Assembly: GCF_026420145.1 (NCBI RefSeq)
Contig: NZ_JAPMLV010000002.1
Span: 310,001 to 374,000 of the forward strand
DNA: 64,000 nt
From: Enterobacter pseudoroggenkampii
GTDB lineage: Bacteria > Pseudomonadota > Gammaproteobacteria > Enterobacterales > Enterobacteriaceae
Direction: 5' to 3'
This document shows positions 34,721 through 45,161 of this stretch, piece by piece. The notes under the pieces were generated by a model. The model made no database searches, was not told where the DNA came from, and saw only the letters and a list, made by a program, of their open reading frames with translations. The stretch's first letter is position 1, and the number at the start of each line of letters is the position of its first letter. A program made the position numbers and the translations under genes.

Positions 34721-35083
34721 ATGTCATGGAATAAGCATGAAGCTGTGTCATACGCCCGTAGCCACGCACTAACCCATACTGGACACTATTGCGCTCGCGC
34801 AATCGCCGCCGCCATTCGAGCCGGAGGGCTTAAAATCGAAGGGGCAAACGCTAAGGACTTCTGGCGTTCTCTTGAAAAAGCAGGGTTCTCAAAAGTCTAT
34901 GGCACCCCCATAGAGGGGGATATCGCGGTGATTGATGCCTTGCCCGGCCCGAATCAGTACGGTCATGTCTGTATTTACGATGGCGCTGGAACCTGGTATT
35001 CAGATTTTAAACAGAGAACAATGTACCCGGGGCCAACGTATCGCCAACTCCAGCCAGTCGTCACCTTATACAGGCATTATTAA
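34721..35083 (+). CDS. Putative peptidoglycan amidase (CHAP/NlpC-P60-like), T6SS effector candidate
   Basis: A 120-residue protein with a papain-like layout: putative nucleophile Cys24 in HTGHYCARAIAAAI and putative His82 in YGHVCIYDG, with EGDIAVID before it. This is the minimal core of CHAP/NlpC-P60 amidases, a form taken by small T6SS amidase effectors (Tae type). It has no signal peptide, consistent with delivery by T6SS rather than Sec. The next gene starts 1 bp after its stop and encodes a Sec-exported protein, the usual arrangement of amidase effector and periplasmic immunity. AAGGA precedes the ATG. The block is AT-rich and sits between repeats, suggesting acquisition. The exact Tae family is not identified. 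Confidence 0.65.
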   Translation: MSWNKHEAVSYARSHALTHTGHYCARAIAAAIRAGGLKIEGANAKDFWRSLEKAGFSKVYGTPIEGDIAVIDALPGPNQYGHVCIYDGAGTWYSDFKQRTMYPGPTYRQLQPVVTLYRHY

Positions 35084-35084
35084 T

Positions 35085-35519
35085 ATGAATAAGCTCATCT
35101 TAATTTTATTATTCAGCACAGCAGCATTGGGGGCCGAAGATTTTCAGATACCGATGCAGCGCGCCCTTGAATTCAATCGCTGGTACGTCAAACAAGTGAA
35201 CAATGATCGTTATCCCATCCAACAGGGAAATGAAATCGATAAGTTCGTTACGGCCAGCACCATGAAAAAATTACGTCATGCAGTCGATCCCCGTTATGCC
35301 GACGCTGAATTTTACGAGGCTGATTTTTTTATGAAATCGCAGTATATCGGCGAGGACTGGGCTGAGAATGTGGCTATTGATTCGTATGATTCAGACCCGG
35401 TCTGTGTAAACGTGAATATCACGTTTGGCAAAAAGACCCAGCACACAGTCATTGATTGCATGGTTAAAGAAGATGGGGTCTGGAAAATCCAGTCTGTCGC
35501 CGCTCGGGATAATAATTGA
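35085..35519 (+). CDS. Secreted DUF3828-like protein, candidate immunity to the amidase
   Basis: This 144-residue protein has a clear signal peptide (MNKLILILLFSTAALG, cleavage near AEDF) and a mature part with FYEADFFMKSQYIGEDW, two Cys (near residues 107 and 125) that may pair, and C-terminal DGVWKIQSV. The layout resembles DUF3828 proteins. The start at 35085 lies 1 bp after the amidase stop; the open frame extends upstream inside the amidase gene but lacks the signal peptide at its N terminus. Periplasmic location and coupling point to protection from the amidase. Confidence 0.65.
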   Translation: MNKLILILLFSTAALGAEDFQIPMQRALEFNRWYVKQVNNDRYPIQQGNEIDKFVTASTMKKLRHAVDPRYADAEFYEADFFMKSQYIGEDWAENVAIDSYDSDPVCVNVNITFGKKTQHTVIDCMVKEDGVWKIQSVAARDNN

Positions 35520-35576
35520 TGTCCCCCGCTAACAATAATGTAGCCGCCTTTGTTGCCGGGTGGCGCTGCGGCCTGA

Positions 35577-35614
35577 TGCCCTCACCCCGGCCCTCTCCCA
35601 CAGGGAGAGGGAGA
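35577..35614. repeat. GC-rich hairpin repeat, copy 2
   Basis: Nearly identical to the unit at 34463-34500 and in the same orientation, so the amidase/immunity pair lies between direct repeats about 1.1 kb apart. Confidence 0.8.
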
Positions 35615-35694
35615 ACACCGGCTCCATTTCATTGATTTTTCACCCCGAAAAAGGTACGTTTTCGCCTTAATTCCAGCGTGGACATACCAGCATT

Positions 35695-36453
35695 ATGCCG
35701 ATTATTCAGTCTGTTGAACGTGCGTTGCAGATCCTCGACCTGTTCAACGAGCAGGCCACCGAGCTTAAGATCACCGACATCAGCAAACTGATGGGGCTGA
35801 GCAAAAGTACCCTCCACTCGCTGCTGAAAACCCTGCAGCTTCACGGCTATATCGATCAGAACCCGGAGAACGGCAAATATCGCCTCGGCATGAAGCTGGT
35901 CGAGCGCGGTCATTTCGTCGTGGGCTCCATCGATATTCGTCAGAAGGCGAAAGGCTGGCTGACGGAGCTGTCCCAGCGGACCGGGCAGACCACCCATCTG
36001 GGGATCCTGGACGGGCGTGAAGGGGTTTATATCGAGAAGATTGAAGGCAAGCTGGCGGCCATCGCCTATTCGCGCATCGGCCGCCGACTGCCGGTTCACG
36101 CCACCGCCATCGGCAAGGTGTTGATTGCCTGGCTGGGCGAGGCCGAGCTGAACGCCCTGCTGGAGGGCTATCAGTACACTACCTTTACGCCTTCCACCCT
36201 CGCCTCTCGTGAAGCCTTAATAAGCGCCCTGGCGCAGACCCGCGAGCAGGGTTACGCCCTGGATAGCGAAGAGAACGAGCAGGGCGTGCGCTGCGTGGCG
36301 GTGCCGGTGTGGAACCATGAATCCCGCGTCATCGCCGCCCTGAGCCTGTCGACGCTCACCTCCCGCGTGGACGACGCCGAGCTGGCCCGCTTCCGCGAGC
36401 AGCTTCAGCAGGCCGGGCTCGCGCTGTCACGCGCGCTGGGCTACCCGGCCTGA
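35695..36453 (+). CDS. xynR: IclR-family regulator XynR (YagI)
   Basis: The 252-residue regulator has an N-terminal winged helix (ITDISKLMGLSKSTLHSLL, about residues 25-43) and a C-terminal IclR effector domain (RLPVHATAIGKVLIAWL near 140, EQGVRCVAVPVW near 205). Its convergent neighbour is yagH and the yagHGFE set follows, so it is the XynR orthologue that represses xylonate catabolism genes and responds to xylonate. It ends 4 bp from the yagH stop. In E. coli K-12 this set lies on the CP4-6 prophage; here it sits between argI and tabA. Confidence 0.88.
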   Translation: MPIIQSVERALQILDLFNEQATELKITDISKLMGLSKSTLHSLLKTLQLHGYIDQNPENGKYRLGMKLVERGHFVVGSIDIRQKAKGWLTELSQRTGQTTHLGILDGREGVYIEKIEGKLAAIAYSRIGRRLPVHATAIGKVLIAWLGEAELNALLEGYQYTTFTPSTLASREALISALAQTREQGYALDSEENEQGVRCVAVPVWNHESRVIAALSLSTLTSRVDDAELARFREQLQQAGLALSRALGYPA

Positions 36454-36457
36454 GCTG

Positions 36458-38068
36458 TTATGCCGGCTCGTAGGTGAAGTAGTCGAAGTCCGCGTGGCAG
36501 CCGTCGCCGCTGATGTCCTCGCAGTGCAGCCCCACAAACGCGCCGGTAAAGAAGCCGCGCCCGCCGATGTAGTCGTCCGACAGCTTCCACGCCTCATACG
36601 TTACCGGCACGGTGTGCCACGTCTCGCCGTCGAACGAGTAGCTGTAGCGGTAGACCAGCGTATCCACGTCCACGCGCAGCCAGACGCTCTCCGCATGTTC
36701 CGGCACCGGAATCGGCTGCTCGTGCAGCGGCCACGACGGCACGTTGTGGTCGAGCTGGATCACCTTGATCGTTCTCCCCAGCCCCTCCTCATAGTCCACA
36801 AAGCAGTAGCTCCAGTTTTTGCTGTTGTAGTAGCAGGTCAGCCCCGCGCTCTGCTGGAAGTGGACCGGCGAGAACTGCATCCGCGTCTCCGCCCGGAAGG
36901 CGAAGTGCTGCCAGCGGCGCGCCACGGTCGACTGGGTAAAAGTGGAGTTGAGCGAGTCGTTGCCGTAGAGCCGTAAGTAGCCCGGGCGCGCAGTGAGCGA
37001 GCCGAGGGTGTCGTCGAACGGAATGCGCAGGGTCTGCAGTTCCGGGTCAAGCGAACTGGCGTCGAAATCGTCCCGCCAGCTGCCCTGAACGGCTGCAGGC
37101 TGCTCCGCCACCTGCGGGCCTTTCACGGTCAACTGCGCGTGCTTGCCGCCTTCCACATACGGCCAGCCGTCGCGCCATTCAATGCGGGCGATGCCGGTCT
37201 CGCGGCCCAGCGGGCAGTAGCCGCGCCCGCCGGAGGCCAGCAGCGGCACGCCGGGCAGACGCAGCGGGCGGCTGGTGAGGTAGGCCATGTACCACTCCCC
37301 CGTGTGGGTCTGCAGCAGCGAACCGTGGCCGCTCTTCTGCAGTGGGTTCTCCGGCAGGTGCCAGCTGGTCATCATCGTCACGTCCGGGTGCAGCTCGTAC
37401 GGCCCGTCGATGTTTTTGGAACGCAGCACCACGACGGCGTGCTCGTAGCTGGTGCCCCCTTCGGCCACCATCAGGTAGTACCATCCCGCGTGGCGATACA
37501 GGTGCGCCCCCTCGGTGTAGCAGAGCGGCGTGCCGGTAAACAGGGTTTTGCGCTCGGGCGAGAGCGTGCCGGTCTGCGGGTCAAACTCCTGCAACACGAT
37601 GGTGTTGTGCGGGTTGCTGTGGTGGCGCGGCCCCCACGGGCGGTAGAGGTAGTACTTGCGGCCGTCGTCGTCGTGGAACAGGGACGGATCGAACCCGCCG
37701 TTGCCCATCGGGATCGGCTCACTCCACGGCCCCTCAATGGACGGCGCGGTGACGAGGAAGTTGCGGCCGTTTTTCCACGGCGAGTCGACAATCTTCACGT
37801 CGGTGTAGAGCAGCCAGAACCTGCCGTCGGCGTAGCTCAGGCACGGCGCCCAGATGCCGCCGGAGTCCGGGTTGCCCTTCATGTCCAGCATCGACACGCG
37901 GTCCAGCGGGGTACTGACCAGCGACCAGTTTTTCAGGTCGCGGGAGTGGTAGATGCGCACGCCGGGGAACCATTCGAAGGTCGAGGTGGCGATGTAGTAG
38001 TCCTCGCCCTGACGGCACAGGGAAGGATCCGGGTTGAAGCCGGTCAGAATAGGGTTAGTGATTTGCAT
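36458..38068 (-). CDS. yagH: GH43 beta-xylosidase/arabinofuranosidase YagH
   Basis: The 536-residue cytoplasmic GH43 five-bladed propeller begins ITNPILTGFNPDPSLCRQGEDYYIATSTFEWFPG (key Asp15 general base). It continues with KSGHGSLLQTHTGEWYMAYL and ends in a beta-sandwich (DDFDASSLDPELQTL onward, about residues 335-536). Length equals E. coli YagH. It removes xylose or arabinose from short xylo-oligosaccharides brought in by YagG, whose gene ends 11 bp upstream, so yagG-yagH form an operon. Confidence 0.93.
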   Translation of the reverse strand: MQITNPILTGFNPDPSLCRQGEDYYIATSTFEWFPGVRIYHSRDLKNWSLVSTPLDRVSMLDMKGNPDSGGIWAPCLSYADGRFWLLYTDVKIVDSPWKNGRNFLVTAPSIEGPWSEPIPMGNGGFDPSLFHDDDGRKYYLYRPWGPRHHSNPHNTIVLQEFDPQTGTLSPERKTLFTGTPLCYTEGAHLYRHAGWYYLMVAEGGTSYEHAVVVLRSKNIDGPYELHPDVTMMTSWHLPENPLQKSGHGSLLQTHTGEWYMAYLTSRPLRLPGVPLLASGGRGYCPLGRETGIARIEWRDGWPYVEGGKHAQLTVKGPQVAEQPAAVQGSWRDDFDASSLDPELQTLRIPFDDTLGSLTARPGYLRLYGNDSLNSTFTQSTVARRWQHFAFRAETRMQFSPVHFQQSAGLTCYYNSKNWSYCFVDYEEGLGRTIKVIQLDHNVPSWPLHEQPIPVPEHAESVWLRVDVDTLVYRYSYSFDGETWHTVPVTYEAWKLSDDYIGGRGFFTGAFVGLHCEDISGDGCHADFDYFTYEPA

Positions 38069-38079
38069 AGTGCCTCCGG

Positions 38080-39462
38080 TTAATGGGATGCGGCTGTCGC
38101 GGCGTCGGGAACGGCCTCGCCCTGCGCTGCGCGGTGCTTGATCAGCTGCTGGCTGATGGCCTCCACGCGGGCGTCGGTGAGCTTGTAGAACGACAGCATG
38201 ATGAACATGCCCGCGTAGAGCACCACCGGCACCACGCAGAACAGGATTTTGATGGTGGTCAGCACCTCTACCGGCTGCACGCTGCTGCTGGCGGAGTAGT
38301 TGACGTACGCCAGGATCCAGCCCACCACCGCCCCGCCAATCGCCAGGCCAATCTTCAGGCTGAACAGGTAGGTGGAGAACACCAGCCCGTCGAGGCGGCG
38401 CCCGCTGCGGCTCTCCTCGTAATCCACCACGTCAGAGGCCATCAGCCACTGCAGCGGCGTGGTGGTGTTAAAGACGAAGAGGAACAGGATGTTGAGGGCG
38501 AAAATCAGGGCGATATGTTCCGCCGGGGTGACGAAAATCAGCAGGCTGATGAGCGAATAGGCGACGATGATCCACTTGAAGGCGGTGACGCGGTCGAAGC
38601 GCCCCAGCAGTCGGGAGGAGCAGAGCGAGCCAAACATGGTGGCGAGGCTGCCGTAGAGTAAAAACTGGGTCGCCATCTCCGGGTGATCCATCACGTATTT
38701 GACGAAGTAGAGCGTCGCCCCGCCGCGCACCACGTTGGAGCAGGTCGCCATCATCTTGAACGCGCACATGATCCGCCACTGGCTATTGCCCAGCAGCAGC
38801 TTGAGGTCTTTCGCCACCGACGAGCCCGGCTGCACCTCAAAGGTGTAGCGCTCTTTGGTGGTGAAGAAGCAGACGTAGAGCAGCACCACGCCGGTCAGGC
38901 CCAGCACGCACATGGCGCCGAAATAGCCCACCTGCTCGTCCCCCTTGCCGATGATGCTCACCAGCGGCAGGGCAATGCCGCTGATGGCGAGCGATCCCGC
39001 CGCAGCCAGGAAGAAGCGCCAGGACTGCAGGGCGTGACGCTCTTTCGGGTCGGCGGTGATGACGCCGGGCATGGCGCAGTAAGGCACGTTAACGAAGGTG
39101 TAGACCAGGGTCAGGAGAATGTAGGTCACGCAGGCGTAGATGATTTTGCCCTGCGCGGAGAAGTCCGGCGTGTAGAAGGTCAGCACGCAGACGATGCCAA
39201 ACGGGATGGCGCCCCACAGCAGGAACGGGCGGAACTGGCCATGCCGCGTGCGGGTGCGGTCGACCAGCAGCCCCATCAGCGGGTCGGTGACGGCGTCGAG
39301 CACGCGGGAGATTAAAAACAGCGTCCCCATAATACCCGCCGACAGGCCGAAGACGTCGGTGTAGAAGTAGGCCAGCAGGAACATCGTGGCCTGCCAGACG
39401 AAGCCGCAGGCGGTGTCACCCAGCCCGTAGCCAATTTTGTCTTTCATGGTTAATTGCGTCAT
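38080..39462 (-). CDS. yagG: GPH-family xyloside permease YagG
   Basis: The 460-residue symporter with 12 predicted membrane helices belongs to the GPH family (MKDKIGYGLGDTACGFVWQ, RVLDAVTDPLMGLLVDRT, RHGQFRPFLL). It probably imports xylosides or xylo-oligosaccharides with a cation for YagH to hydrolyse. It is separated from the upstream yagF by 226 bp holding a hairpin, so yagGH likely has its own promoter as well as read-through from yagEF. Confidence 0.9.
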   Translation of the reverse strand: MTQLTMKDKIGYGLGDTACGFVWQATMFLLAYFYTDVFGLSAGIMGTLFLISRVLDAVTDPLMGLLVDRTRTRHGQFRPFLLWGAIPFGIVCVLTFYTPDFSAQGKIIYACVTYILLTLVYTFVNVPYCAMPGVITADPKERHALQSWRFFLAAAGSLAISGIALPLVSIIGKGDEQVGYFGAMCVLGLTGVVLLYVCFFTTKERYTFEVQPGSSVAKDLKLLLGNSQWRIMCAFKMMATCSNVVRGGATLYFVKYVMDHPEMATQFLLYGSLATMFGSLCSSRLLGRFDRVTAFKWIIVAYSLISLLIFVTPAEHIALIFALNILFLFVFNTTTPLQWLMASDVVDYEESRSGRRLDGLVFSTYLFSLKIGLAIGGAVVGWILAYVNYSASSSVQPVEVLTTIKILFCVVPVVLYAGMFIMLSFYKLTDARVEAISQQLIKHRAAQGEAVPDAATAASH

Positions 39463-39638
39463 CAGAATTACACCCTTATGTAGTGTGCTGAATTACAACA
39501 TCGTGTTAATGGAGTGTAATGAGCCGCTCAATTAACCAGCAATGGTCATATCTTATTTCTGAATTACGTTATTTTGCTTTTGTGACGCCATCGATATATC
39601 ACAACCTGTTGTTTAAATTAGTAATTTACAGGCACACG

Positions 39639-39674
39639 AAAACCGTCAGCGGAATATTTCCCGCAGACGGTTTT
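39639..39674 (-). terminator. Hairpin after yagF
   Basis: AAAACCGTC and GACGGTTTT form a 9-bp stem, with an inner GCGG/CCGC stem, 15 bp after the yagF stop on the minus strand. The T run is short; it may only partly separate yagEF from yagGH. Confidence 0.65.
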
Positions 39675-39688
39675 AACGCAGAAAATAA

Positions 39689-41656
39689 TTAAATACCGAG
39701 CGCTTTTTTACCGGCGTTAATTACCTCGATAATTTTATCGGTGTCATAAATACAGCCTTTCCAGGTGCCGCCGCTGACCGACTGTAATGCAGCCCACAGG
39801 CGGGTGTCGTCCGGCAAAAAGTCGTGGGCGTGCAGGTCCGGGTGCGTCTGCCGCATTGCCAGCTCGCGCGCGCCCTCCTCCGGCGTCAGCGGGATGTCCG
39901 CGGTGCCGATAAAATTCACGCTGCCCGTTAATGTCAGTCGGTCCACGGCAATCTCGATAATGTCATTATCGCGCAGCTTGCCAATCGGCCCGCCCGCCAG
40001 CGCCTCCGGCGACACGTGGCCGAAGCAGGCGCCCGTCGACACGCCCGAGAAGCGCGCATCGGTGATTAACGACACCGTCTTTCCCCACGAGATATGCTTC
40101 AGCGCGGAGGTGAGCTGATAGGTCTCTTCCATGCCGGTGCCGGACGGTCCGCCGCCGATCACCACCATGATATCGCCCTGCGCAATCTCTTCCCGCTTGA
40201 TGGCCTTAATCGCCTGCGCCTCGGAAACAAACACCCGCGCCCGACCGGTGTGGCGGTAAACGCCATCTTCACCGACGACCGACGGGTCGATCGCCGTGGC
40301 CTTGATCACCGACCCTTCCGGCGCGATGTTGCCCGTCGGGAAGCAAACCGTCGAGGTCAGCCCTTTCGCTTTTGCCTTCTCCGGCGGCAGGATCACGTCA
40401 TCCGGATCCACGCCGTCCTGCTCGCGCAGGCACTGGCGGAAGCGCGCCCGGCGTTCGGAAGCCTGCCACCAGTCGAGGTTCTCGCCCACCGTCTGGCCGG
40501 TGACGGTCATGGCGTCCAGATGCAGCAGGCCGAGATCGCGCAGGTGTAGCATCACCTCCGGCACGCCGCCCGCAAGGAAGGCGCGCACGGTCGGGTGATA
40601 GTCCGGGCCGTTGGGCAGCACGCTGACCAGGCGTGGCACCTTACGGTTGATGCGCGTCCAGTGTTCAACATCCGGGATCGTGCAGCCCGCCGCGTGGGCG
40701 ATGGCCGGAATGTGCAGCAGTAAATTCGTCGAGCCGCCGAACGCCGCGTGGATCACCATGGCGTTTTCGATGGCTTTGTCGGTGAGGATATCGCGCGTGG
40801 TGATGCCGCGATTATCCAGCTCGCTGACCGCGCGCGCCGACTGGCGGGCAATCTCCAGCCACACCGCCTGCCCGGACGGGGCCAGCGCGGAGTGCGGCAG
40901 CGCCAGACCCAGCGCTTCCGCGACCACCTGCGAGGTGCCCGCCGTGCCGAGGAACTGACATCCGCCGCCCGGCGAGGCGCAGGCGCGACAGCCCAGCTCG
41001 GCGGCCTCCTGCAGGGAGAGTTCGTGGTTGGCAAAGCGCGCGCCGATGGTCTGCACCTTGCCTGCGTCTTCCCCCACGGTTGGCGGCAGCGTCGCCCCAC
41101 CCGGCACCAGAACGGTCGGCAGGTCGTGCATCGAGGCCAGGGCAATCATGGTGGCGGGCAGCCCTTTATCACAGGTGGCGACGCCAATCACCGCCCGGCG
41201 CGTCGGGAGAGAACGGATCAGGCGGCGAAACACGATTGCCGCGTCGTTGCGGTACGGCAGGGAGTCGAACATGCCGTGCGTGCCCTGAGAGCGCCCGTCG
41301 CACGGATCGCTGACGAAGGCCGCAAACGGGATCCCGCCGTTGCGGGTGATCTCCTTCGCCGCCGCCTGCATCTGCATGCCGATCTCCCAGTGCCCGGTAT
41401 GGTAGCCCAGCGCGACCGGGCGTCCGTCCCCGGCGCGGATGCCGCCCTGGGTGCCGATAATCAGCACCTCTTTGCCGGTCAGCTTGTTGGCATCCCAGCC
41501 CATCCCGGCATTCTGCGTCATGCCGAACAGGTTGCCGCTGGGGGATTCCATCAGCATCTGCGGGGTCAGCGGCAGCGCGCCCTGCGGCCCCGCCGCGTGG
41601 GTAATCACCGCATAAAACGCATCGTCCTGAGGGGTGAAAATCTTCTCGATGGTCAT
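39689..41656 (-). CDS. yagF: D-xylonate dehydratase YagF (IlvD/Edd family)
   Basis: The 655-residue Fe-S dehydratase converts D-xylonate to 2-dehydro-3-deoxy-D-pentonate. Cluster-type cysteines are visible in [14 protein letters not shown] and [18 protein letters not shown], and the family block [14 protein letters not shown] is near the N terminus. Length equals E. coli YagF. It lies 14 bp downstream of yagE, whose aldolase cleaves the product. Subject to XynR control by homology. Confidence 0.93.
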   Translation of the reverse strand: MTIEKIFTPQDDAFYAVITHAAGPQGALPLTPQMLMESPSGNLFGMTQNAGMGWDANKLTGKEVLIIGTQGGIRAGDGRPVALGYHTGHWEIGMQMQAAAKEITRNGGIPFAAFVSDPCDGRSQGTHGMFDSLPYRNDAAIVFRRLIRSLPTRRAVIGVATCDKGLPATMIALASMHDLPTVLVPGGATLPPTVGEDAGKVQTIGARFANHELSLQEAAELGCRACASPGGGCQFLGTAGTSQVVAEALGLALPHSALAPSGQAVWLEIARQSARAVSELDNRGITTRDILTDKAIENAMVIHAAFGGSTNLLLHIPAIAHAAGCTIPDVEHWTRINRKVPRLVSVLPNGPDYHPTVRAFLAGGVPEVMLHLRDLGLLHLDAMTVTGQTVGENLDWWQASERRARFRQCLREQDGVDPDDVILPPEKAKAKGLTSTVCFPTGNIAPEGSVIKATAIDPSVVGEDGVYRHTGRARVFVSEAQAIKAIKREEIAQGDIMVVIGGGPSGTGMEETYQLTSALKHISWGKTVSLITDARFSGVSTGACFGHVSPEALAGGPIGKLRDNDIIEIAVDRLTLTGSVNFIGTADIPLTPEEGARELAMRQTHPDLHAHDFLPDDTRLWAALQSVSGGTWKGCIYDTDKIIEVINAGKKALGI

Positions 41657-41670
41657 GGTTATCGTCCGGC

Positions 41671-42579
41671 TCAGCAGAGCTTGAGCTGTTGCAGCAGGGT
41701 TTTCAGCTGCGCCTTGCGCGGCGCGTCCAGGGGTGACGCGGGCGGCAGCACGTGCGTGGAGATCGGGCGGCCGCAGAGCACAATCGCCTCTTTAATCACG
41801 TTCACAAACGGCGTATCCAGCTGATACATCTGCGGGATTTGCAGCAGGGTCTGATGATACTCAGCCGCTTTCGCCACGTCTTTATCCCGCCAGGCTTTCA
41901 GAAGATTCACCGACACCTGCGGAGCAAAGTTGCCGCTCGCCGAAATCGCCCCGTCGCCGCCGAGCAGCAGGGTATTAAACAGATGATCGTCGTAACCGCA
42001 GAGCACGGTGAAGTGCGGGTGAGCGGCTTTGACGGTATGGATCATGCTGCGCAGGTGGGCGACGGAGTCGATAGTGTCTTTGATGCCGACGATGTTGCTG
42101 CGCGAGTCGGCAAGGGTTTTCACCAGCGCCGGGGTCAGATCCTGTCCGGTCAGCGCCGGGAAGTTATAGAGCATCACCGGCAGCGTGACGCTGTCGGCCA
42201 CCTGCTCGAAATAGCGGATCAGATTCGCTTCCGACACTTTCCAGTAGTAGGGGTTGATCACCACGATGCCGTCCGCCCCCGCCTGCTGCGCGTGCTGGCT
42301 CAGCGCAATGGTTTCACGGGCGTTGGTGCCGCCGGTGCCGATCAGGACCGGCACGCGACGATCGACATGATCGATCGCAAACTGGGCAATGGTTTTACGC
42401 TCTTCGGCGCCGAGCTGGGAGAACTCGCCGCCGCTGCCCAGGAAGAACAGGCCGTCAACGCCTGCCGCGATCAGATCGTCGATCAGCGCGGCGGTGCCCT
42501 GCTTATCGAGCTGGCCGTCGGCGGTAAAGATGGTGGAGACAGGGGGAATGATTCCCGTGAACAACGCGGACTGCGGCAT
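41671..42579 (-). CDS. yagE: 2-keto-3-deoxy-acid aldolase YagE
   Basis: The 302-residue class I (DHDPS/NAL family) aldolase splits 2-keto-3-deoxy-pentonate or -gluconate into pyruvate and an aldehyde. The Schiff-base Lys167 (VGIKDT) and Tyr138 (MLYNFP) are visible. The start MPQSALFTG has AGGAG 5 nt upstream and matches E. coli length; an ATG seven codons earlier lacks support. First gene of yagEF; a palindrome 24 bp upstream may be the XynR operator. Confidence 0.93.
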   Translation of the reverse strand: MPQSALFTGIIPPVSTIFTADGQLDKQGTAALIDDLIAAGVDGLFFLGSGGEFSQLGAEERKTIAQFAIDHVDRRVPVLIGTGGTNARETIALSQHAQQAGADGIVVINPYYWKVSEANLIRYFEQVADSVTLPVMLYNFPALTGQDLTPALVKTLADSRSNIVGIKDTIDSVAHLRSMIHTVKAAHPHFTVLCGYDDHLFNTLLLGGDGAISASGNFAPQVSVNLLKAWRDKDVAKAAEYHQTLLQIPQMYQLDTPFVNVIKEAIVLCGRPISTHVLPPASPLDAPRKAQLKTLLQQLKLC

Positions 42580-42602
42580 GAGATCTCCTTGCTGAATCAT
42601 TT

Positions 42603-42621
42603 TGTTCTACATTATAGAACA
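42603..42621. promoter_or_regulatory. Candidate XynR operator upstream of yagE
   Basis: Perfect arms TGTTCTA and TAGAACA with a 5-bp spacer, a form usual for IclR-family sites, between the yagE start and its likely promoter. Confidence 0.5.
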
Positions 42622-42735
42622 GCGTTCATTAATTTAACGATCATACTATGACGCAGGAAAAGCGCAGGTAAATGGGAAGGGACGAAGGAGTGTGGGAAAT
42701 TTAAGCTGGATCACATATTGGAAGGTGCGGCCTGA

Positions 42736-42802
42736 TGCCCTCACCCTAACCCTCTCCCACAGGGAGAGGGAACTTTTACACCCTCTCCCCTTGGGAGAGG
42801 GG
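42736..42802. repeat. GC-rich hairpin repeats, copy 3 (double)
   Basis: A variant of the 34463 unit (42736-42771) and a second hairpin CCCTCTCCCC/GGGGAGAGGG-like (42781-42802) directly abut the tabA stop; they could end tabA transcription. Confidence 0.7.
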
Positions 42803-43930
<1,128 letters not shown>

Positions 43931-45151
43931 ATGGAAAAGCATTACGTCGGTTCTGAAATTGGTCAATTGCGTAGCGTTATGCTGCACCGCCCTAATTTAA
44001 GTCTGAAGCGTCTCACGCCATCAAACTGTCAGGAGCTCCTTTTCGATGACGTGCTCTCGGTTGAGCGTGCGGGTGAGGAGCATGACATCTTCGCAAACAC
44101 GCTGCGCGAGCAGGGTGTGGAAGTCCTGCTGTTGACCGACCTTCTGACACAAACCCTTGATATTGCAGAGGCGAAAGCCTGGCTGCTGGAGACGCAAATC
44201 TCTGATTATCGCCTCGGCCCTACCTTTGCCGGCGACGTTCGCGGCTGGCTGGCGGATATGCCGCACCGCGAACTGGCGCGCAGACTGAGCGGCGGATTAA
44301 CCTACGGTGAAATTCCGGCGGCCATTAAAAATATGGTGGTGGATACCCACACGGCGAATGATTTTATTATGAAGCCGCTGCCAAACCATTTATTTACCCG
44401 CGATACCTCCTGCTGGATCTATAACGGCGTCTCTATTAACCCAATGGCCAAACCGGCGCGTCAGCGTGAAACCAATAACCTGCGGGCAATATATCGCTGG
44501 CACCCGGCGTTCGCCGACGGCGATTTTATTAAGTATTTCGGCGACGAGAATATTAATTACGACCACGCCACCTTAGAAGGCGGTGACGTATTAGTGATTG
44601 GCCGCGGCGCGGTATTGATCGGCATGTCCGAACGCACGACGCCGCAGGGCGTGGAATTCCTCGCCAACAGCCTGTTCAAACACCGTCAGGCCGAGCGCGT
44701 GATCGCCGTTGAGCTGCCAAAACACCGCTCCTGTATGCACCTCGACACCGTCATGACCCACATCGACGTGGATACCTTCTCCGTCTACCCGGAAGTGGTG
44801 CGCAAAGACGCCCAGTGCTGGACGCTCACCCCGGACGGACGCGGCGGCCTGCTGCGCACCCAGGAAACCGACCTGCTGCACGCCATCGAGAAAGCGCTCG
44901 GCATTAACCAGGTACGTCTGATCACCACCGGCGGCGACGCCTTTGAGGCCGAACGCGAGCAGTGGAACGACGCCAACAACGTCCTGACCATCCGCCCCGG
45001 CGTGGTGATCGGCTACGAGCGCAACGTCTGGACCAACGAGAAGTACGACAAAGCGGGTATCACCGTGCTGCCCATCCCGGGCGACGAACTCGGACGCGGA
45101 CGCGGCGGCGCGCGCTGCATGAGCTGCCCGCTGGAACGCGACGGAATTTAA
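43931..45151 (+). CDS. arcA: Arginine deiminase
   Basis: The 406-residue enzyme hydrolyses arginine to citrulline and ammonia, the first step of the ATP-yielding arginine deiminase pathway. The catalytic Cys396 is seen in [12 protein letters not shown], His in [10 protein letters not shown], and FTRDTSCWI and [10 protein letters not shown] blocks are typical. AAAGGAATAATT precedes the ATG. First gene of arcA-arcC-arcB-antiporter, also found in Salmonella; it supports anaerobic growth and acid tolerance through ammonia. Confidence 0.95.
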   Translation: MEKHYVGSEIGQLRSVMLHRPNLSLKRLTPSNCQELLFDDVLSVERAGEEHDIFANTLREQGVEVLLLTDLLTQTLDIAEAKAWLLETQISDYRLGPTFAGDVRGWLADMPHRELARRLSGGLTYGEIPAAIKNMVVDTHTANDFIMKPLPNHLFTRDTSCWIYNGVSINPMAKPARQRETNNLRAIYRWHPAFADGDFIKYFGDENINYDHATLEGGDVLVIGRGAVLIGMSERTTPQGVEFLANSLFKHRQAERVIAVELPKHRSCMHLDTVMTHIDVDTFSVYPEVVRKDAQCWTLTPDGRGGLLRTQETDLLHAIEKALGINQVRLITTGGDAFEAEREQWNDANNVLTIRPGVVIGYERNVWTNEKYDKAGITVLPIPGDELGRGRGGARCMSCPLERDGI

Positions 45152-45161
45152 AGGAGCCATC

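Noticed and set aside
39581-39603. TGTGA...TCACA upstream of yagG as a CRP site
   Set aside because: The half-sites are 13 bp apart instead of 6, so this is not a proper CRP site.
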